Position numbers and translations under genes: made by a program. DNA of 24,099 nt from a virus. The notes beneath the pieces are model-generated. The model saw only the letters and a program-made list of their open reading frames with translations. It ran no database searches and had not been told where the DNA came from. The stretch spans positions 1 through 24,099 of IMG/VR virus record IMGVR_UViG_3300042868_005834. One strand, written 5' to 3'. Of this stretch, positions 1-6,175 are shown piece by piece. Numbering within the stretch: position 1 is the stretch's first letter; the number at the start of each line of letters is the position of its first letter.

Positions 1-912
1 GTAACGGTTGCCTTCTTTTTTAATGATCTCACGTTTTTCAAACAGATCAAAAAGTCCTGAGTAGGGATTCATGCCAGTTTCGTAAGGAATCTGAATCTGA
101 ATATCTTCGAATGGCTTGGCATAGCGAGTCTTCATGATCTTACATCCAGCTCGGATGCCCAGGACATCAGTGACTTTGTTGCCATCTTCATCTTCTTTCA
201 GCTTGAGTTTCTTCATGGCCACCAGAATACTGGATGCAAATACAAAGCCAGCACCACCACTGACCACTGGATCAGGATTGTACATGTCTTGACTGGCATA
301 AGTGTGGTTGGTTGCCACCAGGCCAATGCCCAGACTACCAAACATGTTGACACAATTGGTGACCAGACTTTTCAGGGCACGTGGTTTGTGGCCCATGTCG
401 CCTTTCATACCGCCTGCTTCAAATTGATCAACTTGTACTGGGGTCATTAACATACCCAGAGAGTCAATGACAAACAGGACCTTGGGACGATCTGCTTCAG
501 CTAATGTTTTATAGTCTTTGACAAAGGTGGAAATAGTTTTAGCCACATCGTCGATCATGGCCATGTTGAGTTTCAGCAGTTTGTCTTCTGATGTATCTAC
601 ATCCAGAGCATGTAGCCAGGTTTCATCCAGTGCGTTTTCTGAATCGATCAGAACAACGTAGATGCCCTGTGCTTGTGCGTTTTTAACCAGGTTACCGGAA
701 CAGATAAAACTCTTACCTGAGCCTGATTCGCCTGCGAATACTGTTACTTTGCCCAGTGGGACTCCTTTCTTGAAGTCGCTTGATATCAGATAATTTAGTG
801 CATAATTGCCAGTGCTGATCCAATCAGTTGGATCATGAAAGCCGATGCTCAGGCCTTCGATTGATTTGGTAATGTCCTTGCGGAACTTACTCAAGTCGAA
901 AGGTTTTTTCAT
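1..912 (-). CDS. uvsX: UvsX RecA-like recombinase (3' end cut by window edge)
   Basis: T4 UvsX coats ssDNA and carries out ATP-driven strand exchange in recombination-dependent replication and repair. Reading leftward from the ATG at 912, 304 codons are open to the window edge, so roughly the last fifth is missing compared with T4 UvsX (about 390 aa). The Walker A motif GESGSGKS lies at residues 61-68, and the Walker B strand VLFVIDS at about 145-151. A later VATNHTY segment (about 199-205) matches the RecA-core region that senses the ATP state. An AAGGA ribosome-binding site lies just upstream of the start. The gene lies 76 bases downstream of gp32, its functional partner, with no clear terminator or promoter between them, so the two are probably co-transcribed. 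The family call is firm; the missing C-terminus cannot be assessed. Confidence 0.93.
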   Translation of the reverse strand, partial: MKKPFDLSKFRKDITKSIEGLSIGFHDPTDWISTGNYALNYLISSDFKKGVPLGKVTVFAGESGSGKSFICSGNLVKNAQAQGIYVVLIDSENALDETWLHALDVDTSEDKLLKLNMAMIDDVAKTISTFVKDYKTLAEADRPKVLFVIDSLGMLMTPVQVDQFEAGGMKGDMGHKPRALKSLVTNCVNMFGSLGIGLVATNHTYASQDMYNPDPVVSGGAGFVFASSILVAMKKLKLKEDEDGNKVTDVLGIRAGCKIMKTRYAKPFEDIQIQIPYETGMNPYSGLFDLFEKREIIKKEGNRY

Positions 913-988
913 GTTAGTCCTTGTTGAAGATAACCCAGGCGTACGGATTAATTCCGCAGAGGCCCGAGCCGTTGGTTACTACAGTTGA

Positions 989-2002
989 TTACTTCTGACG
1001 ATTGCGGATCATTGCCAAGATGTCCTCAGCTTTCTGGCTGGAGGGTTTGGCAGCGGCAGGTGCAGCAACTGGTGCTGATGCAACTGGTGTATCTTCATCG
1101 GGTTCAAACGGTGGATCATCATGTTGTGCTGCTGGAGCAGGGGCAGCTGGTGCTGCGGCTGGTGCTGCGGCACGTGGTGCTGATTCATTTGATGCACCGC
1201 CCTGGAAGCCACTGGGCTTGTAATAGGCTGCCCAACGATCTGGATCGTAAGGCTGACCATCAACTGATGCTTCGAACATTTCCTTGATGACTTTCAACTC
1301 AACATCGCTAGGCTTGTTGGGTAGGAAGTCGTTGAGGTTATACAAACCAAACTGCTCGATAGCGTCTGCCTCGACCGAAGTCAATGCTGACTCCTTACGT
1401 GCCCAGCTGCTGGTGCTGTAATCAGCATATCCACCTTTGCTGGTTTTCTTGACTGTAAAATCTAGACCAGCTTGATAGTCAGTGGGCATATTTTCCATTT
1501 CTGGATCCAACAATGCGTTCTTGACCAGGTTGAAAATCTGTGGACTAATAACGAAACGACGGATGGGATTTTCTGGTGTGCGATCGTCGCCAATGGGATT
1601 TTCACGAACAAAACCCTGGAACAGGTATGAACGTTTCTTCCAATATTTGCGACCCATTTCTTCCAATGCTGGGTCTTTAAACCAAGCACGTACCTCTGCC
1701 AGGATCGGGCATGCCGAACCGTCGTTGTACATTTCTACACAGGGTACTTGTACAATAACAGGCTTACTGTCTGACTGACCTTTGATGCCAGCAAACGGTA
1801 AACGAATCATTGCTCGTTCTACCCAGAAAAAATTGTTTTTAGGATTTGCATCGGGAAGGAATCTGATACGGGCTGTGGTGCCCTCGGCAATATTCCAATG
1901 TGCATATACGGTGTTGTCACCGCCATTGCTTTGGTTATTACCTTGACTGCGTGATTCTGATGCTTGAAGTTTTGCGCGGATTTCTGCGAGAGTTAGGGCC
2001 AT
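989..2002 (-). CDS. 32: gp32-like single-stranded DNA-binding protein
   Basis: This 337-aa protein resembles the T4 gp32 family, which binds ssDNA cooperatively at replication forks and scaffolds UvsX/UvsY and polymerase. The N-terminal MALTLAEIRAKL fits the basic cooperativity arm. The core (about 30-260) carries the gp32-type stretch IRFLPDANP followed by aromatic and basic residues. The C-terminal part is an Ala/Pro-rich linker (about 274-292) with an acidic patch (HDDPPFEPDEDTP), ending in a short conserved-looking helix (KAEDILAMIRNRQK). T4 gp32 holds zinc with one His and three Cys; here only C88 and C98 are visible in the equivalent segment, so the zinc site looks reduced. A strong AAGGAG precedes the ATG. 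A terminator, a late-type promoter and a leader hairpin lie upstream, so it heads its own transcription unit with uvsX. Confidence 0.88.
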   Translation of the reverse strand: MALTLAEIRAKLQASESRSQGNNQSNGGDNTVYAHWNIAEGTTARIRFLPDANPKNNFFWVERAMIRLPFAGIKGQSDSKPVIVQVPCVEMYNDGSACPILAEVRAWFKDPALEEMGRKYWKKRSYLFQGFVRENPIGDDRTPENPIRRFVISPQIFNLVKNALLDPEMENMPTDYQAGLDFTVKKTSKGGYADYSTSSWARKESALTSVEADAIEQFGLYNLNDFLPNKPSDVELKVIKEMFEASVDGQPYDPDRWAAYYKPSGFQGGASNESAPRAAAPAAAPAAPAPAAQHDDPPFEPDEDTPVASAPVAAPAAAKPSSQKAEDILAMIRNRQK

Positions 2003-2049
2003 AATAGTTTCTCCTTAAATGTGCCATAATGTGTAATGCAAGCCATGTT

Positions 2050-2070
2050 GTAGGCTAAAATACAGTCTAC
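2050..2070 (-). promoter_or_regulatory. Hairpin at the 5' end of the predicted gp32 mRNA
   Basis: On the minus strand GTAGACT and AGCCTAC can pair over 7 bp with one A/C mismatch, closing a 7-base loop. The hairpin begins about five bases after the CATAAATA box, so it would be at or near the very 5' end of the gp32 transcript. T4 gp32 represses its own translation by binding a folded element at its mRNA 5' end. A similar role here is inference, and I could not find a pseudoknot partner for the loop. Confidence 0.3.
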
Positions 2071-2075
2071 GCTTT

Positions 2076-2083
2076 TATTTATG
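2076..2083 (-). promoter_or_regulatory. Late-type promoter box for gp32 (CATAAATA)
   Basis: Reads CATAAATA on the minus strand, 7 of 8 matches to the T4 late consensus TATAAATA. It lies between the terminator of the 500-aa gene and the gp32 start, 73 bases upstream of the ATG. The same CATAAATA variant occurs before two other genes in this window (3662-3669 and 14186-14193), which supports it being the local form of the signal. Confidence 0.55.
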
Positions 2084-2087
2084 CCGA

Positions 2088-2119
2088 GTCAAAAGAAAAG
2101 GCAAAATAAATTCGCCTTT
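2088..2119 (-). terminator. Rho-independent-type terminator after the 500-aa gene
   Basis: On the minus strand AAAGGC pairs with GCCTTT around an 11-base AT-rich loop (hairpin 2097-2119) and runs into a T-rich tract TTCTTTTG. It starts 18 bases after the stop codon of the 500-aa gene and stands just ahead of the gp32 late-type promoter. The stem is short and modest in GC, so strength is uncertain. Confidence 0.55.
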
Positions 2120-2137
2120 AATTAGTCGTTTAATGAA

Positions 2138-3640
2138 CTATCGTTTGCGTAGTCCAGCCAGGCTTCTGAGCAAACTTAATGGATCAGTATCTTCGGCCAT
2201 CTGTGCCGTGTTGGCCTGTGGACTGGGTTCAGCTGTACCAACACCACCATATGTTGCACCCGATGGATCAGGTGCTTGTACTCCAGCCGGTGCTGGGGGT
2301 GGTGCGTTGGGATCTGTTGCTGGTGTCATCTGCTGTGTATAGGCCTGGCTATAACGAGTGGCCAGGTCTGCATGACCATGGTCCTGTAACCAATCAATAA
2401 CCAACTGTCGGGCATCAGCTACATCGCCTTGATCATCTGCCAAAGCTCGGAGTTTGTCATCCAGTCGGGTGTCGCCAATTACATCTTGCAATGCTCCAAT
2501 GGCACTCATACCATTGGGGCCGACTTCAATGGGCTTTTCCATCAATCCGTCTAACTGTTCAATTTCTTCTTTGTGATCAACCAGGTCTTCTTCCAGATTC
2601 ATTTCAGTCATGGAGTTGGCCCAGTTTTCGAATTCTTCGCCCATTGTGCTTTCCATTTCCTGCTGTTGACGTTGGTATGCACGATATACATAGGGCAAAG
2701 CTTCTGTAAACCTGTCGTCGTAAATTTTTTTGACGAATCGTTCACGTAATCCATCCACATCGATTTCTTCTTCCACGTCTGATTCTGGCATGTAACATTC
2801 AGCATAGTCTTGGTATCCGCGGCGACCACTGATACTATGTAACTTTTGTTTTAATTCTGCATAGCGATGAACTGCTGCTTGTGCCATGTCGGCTGTTTCA
2901 CGATCTTCAAATTCACGCTGTCTGGCCTGGCGACAAAAATGAGTCATATTGGTCATTTCTTCGCACATGGCTGTAATGCTTTCACCAATTTCATCTTCCA
3001 ATGCACCACCCTGACTGCAATGCTGGGCCATGGCACGGGCATAGGTTAAATTTTTATGTGGCAGCAGGCGACGTTCGCCCAGTTCTGTTTCCAGGAATAC
3101 TGATTCAATTTTACGACTACGAGCACCACGTTTAGTTTCGTCTACGTTGTCGCTGTGGCGTACAATGATACGCACAGGACCACATTCCTGATAGCTGCTG
3201 CGGGTTGTGCCCCATAGGCGACTTTCAGTAACTTTGATGTCATTGACATCACTTACGCTGTCGCTCTTGGTTTGTTGTTGGATGTCTTTTAGATCCAAGT
3301 TGCTCTTGGTGATGTCACGTACGTCGAAGTTCATCATATTTCTCTTGGAAAATTTGCGAATATTTTTCAGGAATTCGAACCAATTGTCTTTCTGTTCGTC
3401 ATCCATGTCTGCTTTGATGTCTTTATCAAAGTAAATTTTCAGACTGTTCTCATCAATCAAGCTCACTGTGATATTTCCATGGCTTTGACCGGATTTATCT
3501 ACATAATCAAAATTAAAATAACGAGCCTTTTCAGGGTCAGTCGTGGCTTTGGCACGTTCGTCGCCCAGATTGACATCGTCGAACCTGGTGCGAATCTTGT
3601 CAAATAAGGCGGCTGATATACTCTCTATCTCTCGTGACAT
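2138..3640 (-). CDS. Unknown 500-aa protein with Pro/Ala linker and C-terminal LAGL motif
   Basis: I do not recognise a functional family. Residues 1 to about 130 are charged and mixed alpha/beta. The middle (about 170-435) is rich in acidic residues, Gln and Met and looks largely helical, with several Cys (for example CSQGG, MCEEM, HFCRQ). Residues 436-485 form a Pro/Ala-rich linker (PNAPPPAPAG), followed by the C-terminal segment LLRSLAGLRKR. A similar L-x-x-LAGL motif occurs in the 147-aa and 1000-aa proteins upstream in the same direction. The position directly after terminase gp17, with its own late-type promoter 22 bases before the ATG, suggests a late, virion-related role. The start is preceded by an AGG-containing site. 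Confidence 0.8.
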   Translation of the reverse strand: MSREIESISAALFDKIRTRFDDVNLGDERAKATTDPEKARYFNFDYVDKSGQSHGNITVSLIDENSLKIYFDKDIKADMDDEQKDNWFEFLKNIRKFSKRNMMNFDVRDITKSNLDLKDIQQQTKSDSVSDVNDIKVTESRLWGTTRSSYQECGPVRIIVRHSDNVDETKRGARSRKIESVFLETELGERRLLPHKNLTYARAMAQHCSQGGALEDEIGESITAMCEEMTNMTHFCRQARQREFEDRETADMAQAAVHRYAELKQKLHSISGRRGYQDYAECYMPESDVEEEIDVDGLRERFVKKIYDDRFTEALPYVYRAYQRQQQEMESTMGEEFENWANSMTEMNLEEDLVDHKEEIEQLDGLMEKPIEVGPNGMSAIGALQDVIGDTRLDDKLRALADDQGDVADARQLVIDWLQDHGHADLATRYSQAYTQQMTPATDPNAPPPAPAGVQAPDPSGATYGGVGTAEPSPQANTAQMAEDTDPLSLLRSLAGLRKR

Positions 3641-3661
3641 GTTATTTACCTGTTGTTTACT

Positions 3662-3669
3662 TATTTATG
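3662..3669 (-). promoter_or_regulatory. Late-type promoter box for the 500-aa gene (CATAAATA)
   Basis: CATAAATA on the minus strand, 7 of 8 with the T4 late consensus, lies in the 32-base gap between the gp17 stop and the 500-aa gene start, ending 22 bases before the ATG. The same spacing of about 20-23 bases is seen for the boxes before gp19, gp13, gp14 and the 196-aa gene. Confidence 0.6.
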
Positions 3670-3672
3670 CTT

Positions 3673-5229
3673 TTACACTAGTATGAACGGCATTGGTAGT
3701 AGATCCTGAGTTCTATCACGCAGCTGATCATCCAAATCACTATCGTACTCTTTCATCACCAGCATCATTCTGATTACCAGTAGAGTGGCCATGACCAAAT
3801 CGTCAGTTTCCCCGGGCTTGGCTGCGAAACTGGTACCGTGGGCTACGAAGTTTTTCAGCTCTGATATCAAATTCTTACTGGCAATATGCATCTTTTTCTT
3901 TTCTACAAAGTGTTTGAGCTTGCTACATGCTGATATTTTACTCTTGTTGGTGGTGGTAAATCCCTTACGATATGTCTTGTTACCGCCCATACTTCTAGGC
4001 TCATGCATGAAGATTCCGTGTATGTTATTTTCGCCGATATTGGCTATCTCCACTAGAGCTGCCTCACCCAGCGTGTTGTTTTCCACGCTGTAGTATATGC
4101 TGGTGTCGGTGCCAGTGGCATCGTGCAGATACTGCGTGATTTCTCTGAGTATGGTAACTTGCCGTTGAACTGGGGTCAGGTTGTGTTGCCATTCTCCAAT
4201 TTGTTTAAAATCTGGTAACTCAAATACCTGTATGGCTGCAGGATCGCCACCAGTGCCCAGGCTGGGGTCTAATCCCACCACATACTTGCAATTTTTCCGG
4301 GGCTTGCTGTACCAACGTACTTGTCCCTGGCGTTCAACTGGGTCTACACCAGCCATTTCCACCAATGTGACCGGGTGGATCAGTGTTTCTTCTGCTGTAA
4401 TAAATTCCAGACCGTGTTCGCGACGGAAACGTTCCTCGCCAATACGACCAATCTCAGCAGTTTTCCATGCTTCGTCACGGTCTGGATGTTCTGACCAGTG
4501 TGCCATGAATGGACTAAATCCGTTCACGCCCACAGGTGTGGGGTTACCAAATGCATCAGTTTTCTTATTGGCCTGCTTCCAGATGTCGGCGAACTGATCT
4601 TCATCTGAGTTGGGAGTGCTGGTGATGATACATTTACCACCAGTGCTGAGTGTTGGTGATATAGCTGTCCAAAACTCACGTGCCCAGGTGGGTCTAACGA
4701 AGGCAAACTCGTCCAGATATAGTAATGATAGTGACATACCACGTCCAGTTTTTTCTGTGGTGGCACGAGCAACGATACGACTCTTGTTATCAAAGTCAAT
4801 GTTACCCTGGTTGTAGTTTTCCACGCCAGCCTTGAGCCAAATGGGGCACATCTCATATGCATAGCGCACACGCTGCATGATTTCCTGAGCACCTGAGTAT
4901 TGGTGTGCAGCTATCAATATAGTACTGTCAGGAGTAAACATGGCGAACCATAACAGATACCCTGCGGCTGACGTGGTCTTGCCAGTCTGACGAGGCATCA
5001 TGGACACTGAGAATCTGTTACTGTGATAATTGTCGATTAGTCTGACCTGAAACTCGTAGGGATTGTACAGTAACTTGCCTCGGGTGGGGTGTTGTATGTA
5101 AAAGTAGTTTTCCATGAAGTGCCGATATCCTGTTTCGGGGTCAGCACATCTGGCATATTCTGTTATCTGTTCATTGGTCAGGCTGATACTGTATCCGGCG
5201 GACCGTATAAATTGATTATCTATAGACAT
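3673..5229 (-). CDS. 17: Terminase large subunit gp17 (packaging ATPase and nuclease)
   Basis: This motor docks on the portal, drives DNA into the prohead using ATP and cuts the concatemer. The N-terminal ATPase shows Walker A PRQTGKTT at 79-86 (T4 has the similar RQLGKTT), Walker B LLYLDE at 169-174 with D173 and the catalytic E174, and the coupling motif TSTPN at 203-207. The C-terminal RNase H-fold nuclease supplies three acidic residues in the expected order: D321 in VVGLDPS, E383 in SVENN and D476 or D477 in GETDDLVMA. At 518 aa it is shorter than T4 gp17 (610 aa), mainly through reduced ends. It follows the 147-aa gene after a single base; no clear ribosome-binding site is visible, so translation is probably coupled. 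In T4 gp16 is the immediate neighbour; here gp16 is about 4.6 kb upstream. Confidence 0.96.
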   Translation of the reverse strand: MSIDNQFIRSAGYSISLTNEQITEYARCADPETGYRHFMENYFYIQHPTRGKLLYNPYEFQVRLIDNYHSNRFSVSMMPRQTGKTTSAAGYLLWFAMFTPDSTILIAAHQYSGAQEIMQRVRYAYEMCPIWLKAGVENYNQGNIDFDNKSRIVARATTEKTGRGMSLSLLYLDEFAFVRPTWAREFWTAISPTLSTGGKCIITSTPNSDEDQFADIWKQANKKTDAFGNPTPVGVNGFSPFMAHWSEHPDRDEAWKTAEIGRIGEERFRREHGLEFITAEETLIHPVTLVEMAGVDPVERQGQVRWYSKPRKNCKYVVGLDPSLGTGGDPAAIQVFELPDFKQIGEWQHNLTPVQRQVTILREITQYLHDATGTDTSIYYSVENNTLGEAALVEIANIGENNIHGIFMHEPRSMGGNKTYRKGFTTTNKSKISACSKLKHFVEKKKMHIASKNLISELKNFVAHGTSFAAKPGETDDLVMATLLVIRMMLVMKEYDSDLDDQLRDRTQDLLPMPFILV

Positions 5230-5230
5230 T

Positions 5231-5674
5231 TTATTTTTTGCTTATTATGTTGACATCGCCCACATATACTGGGTCAGTGTCTTGTGATTTGGAAACGTCG
5301 ATCTTTATGGGTCGGTGTTTGGCTGGCGCATCACCCACTGGTTTCTCACCAGTTAGCCAAGGCTTGGCAAACCACAATCTAAACCACTCAGGGTCACCGA
5401 CTCGGATGTATAATTCTTTTTCCAGGCGGCGTTTTTCTGCACTGTCTTGACTCATGGTGCTGCCCACTGGACTGGCTGTATTGCCGTTGTCGTCGTTGGG
5501 CGTAGTCAATGCTGGATCATGACCACCAGCTGTATAATAATCTTCCAATAATCCACCACCCAATCCAGCCAATTTTTTAAGTTGGCGTAGATCGTCTGTA
5601 TCCATAAATGCATCTGGATTCAATGATTCATCAGGAGATATAAAATCAGCACTGGTTATACGGTATGCTTTCAT
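5231..5674 (-). CDS. Unknown 147-aa protein with LAGL motif, upstream of gp17
   Basis: No family recognised. The N-terminal part is acidic and contains DDLRQLKKLAGLGGG (about residues 26-40), the same L-x-x-LAGL motif seen in the 500-aa and 1000-aa proteins. A Gly/Asn/Asp-rich stretch follows (about 45-70), then a more ordered, aromatic C-terminal half (DPEWFRLWFAKPW around 95-107). Its start overlaps the previous stop as ATGA at 5671-5674, and its own stop is one base before gp17, so it is translated within a coupled string. Its place before gp17 raises the thought of a small terminase, but the helical gp16-type protein lies at 9804-10316 and fits better. A head-associated role is likely from context only. 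Confidence 0.75.
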   Translation of the reverse strand: MKAYRITSADFISPDESLNPDAFMDTDDLRQLKKLAGLGGGLLEDYYTAGGHDPALTTPNDDNGNTASPVGSTMSQDSAEKRRLEKELYIRVGDPEWFRLWFAKPWLTGEKPVGDAPAKHRPIKIDVSKSQDTDPVYVGDVNIISKK

Positions 5675-6021
5675 ATGCCGTATTTGTTCTTCTTACGAGT
5701 GATAATGGGACTTTGTGTATTAACGTCAGGTGTTTCTTGTGATTGTTTTTTACTGATCTTTGTCGAAGTCCTGCCTTGTTTACGCTTGGTGGCGTCAATG
5801 ATTTCTCGATCTGCTTCAGTGTATCCAATTGTGACTAAATTACTGCGTGTTGGTCCATCAGTATCACCAAAATTGTCCGGTGACCCAGCTAGTGCGACTC
5901 CGAAACGGTACATGTGATAGGGGCTGCTATTATCCAAGTCGTCGAATACTTCAGCATCAGGCAAAGAGTGAACACTGGATGTTCTCAATGATGATTCCAC
6001 TATGACTTCGTTAATTTTCAT
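5671..6021 (-). CDS. Unknown 116-aa protein with possible capsid-targeting N-terminus
   Basis: The function is not recognised. I chose the ATG at 6021 rather than the in-frame ATG at 6051: the later one begins MKINEVIVE/SS, a short leader ending in hydrophobic-x-Glu like the T4 capsid-targeting sequences, and it overlaps the preceding small gene by only 11 bases. The middle (HMYRFGVALAGSPD) looks like a folded core. The last third is basic and Ser/Thr/Gln-rich with Lys clusters (TKRKQGR, KKNKYGI at the end), which would suit contact with DNA. It sits in an overlapping gene string, ending with ATGA into the 147-aa gene. An internal head protein is an inference from the leader and the base-rich tail. 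Confidence 0.72.
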   Translation of the reverse strand: MKINEVIVESSLRTSSVHSLPDAEVFDDLDNSSPYHMYRFGVALAGSPDNFGDTDGPTRSNLVTIGYTEADREIIDATKRKQGRTSTKISKKQSQETPDVNTQSPIITRKKNKYGI

Positions 6022-6175
6022 TATTGGTACCACTACGTTTTTCTTCGTCACGACTCATGGCGTGATTTGCGTCGTTATATGGATTAGATTTTTTCTTGGA
6101 CTTGGGCTGTGCCTTGATGGGCACAGCCTTGTCCTTGGCTGTCACTTCAGCAATGTAATCGTGTAGTGATTTCAT
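6011..6175 (-). CDS. 54-aa basic protein with T4 capsid-targeting-like leader
   Basis: This small gene reads ATG at 6175 to TAA at 6011. Its N-terminus MKSLHDYIAE/V closely follows the T4 internal-protein leader (MKTYQEFIAE/A in IPIII), which directs proteins into the prohead core and is removed by the gp21 protease after Glu. The remainder is strongly basic (KAQPKSKKKS, about residues 21-30) and probably disordered, as expected for a small protein packaged with DNA. It overlaps the 1000-aa gene stop as ATGA (6172-6175) and the start of the next gene by 11 bases, so it is embedded in a translationally coupled string. The call as an internal head protein is inference; the reading frame itself is well supported by the tight overlaps on both sides. 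Confidence 0.7.
   Translation of the reverse strand: MKSLHDYIAEVTAKDKAVPIKAQPKSKKKSNPYNDANHAMSRDEEKRSGTNNEN

Noticed and set aside
738-741. tRNA genes, CRISPR arrays or insertion sequences anywhere in the window
   Set aside because: No cloverleaf, regularly spaced repeats, transposase or terminal inverted repeats were noticed. Nearly every base is occupied by phage genes or short promoter/terminator gaps; no gene-free stretch exceeds about 140 bases.
4181-4597. Open frame of 138 codons on the plus strand
   Set aside because: Antisense to the catalytic region of gp17; composition is Ser/Pro/Arg/Cys-rich as expected of a shadow frame.
5231-5674. Small terminase by position next to gp17
   Set aside because: The protein lacks the long central helix and helical ring-forming pattern of gp16, which the 9804-10316 protein has.
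6022-6051. Upstream in-frame ATG at 6051 for the 116-aa protein
   Set aside because: It would add ten residues lying inside the 54-aa gene. The ATG at 6021 gives a leader of the expected type and a short overlap.
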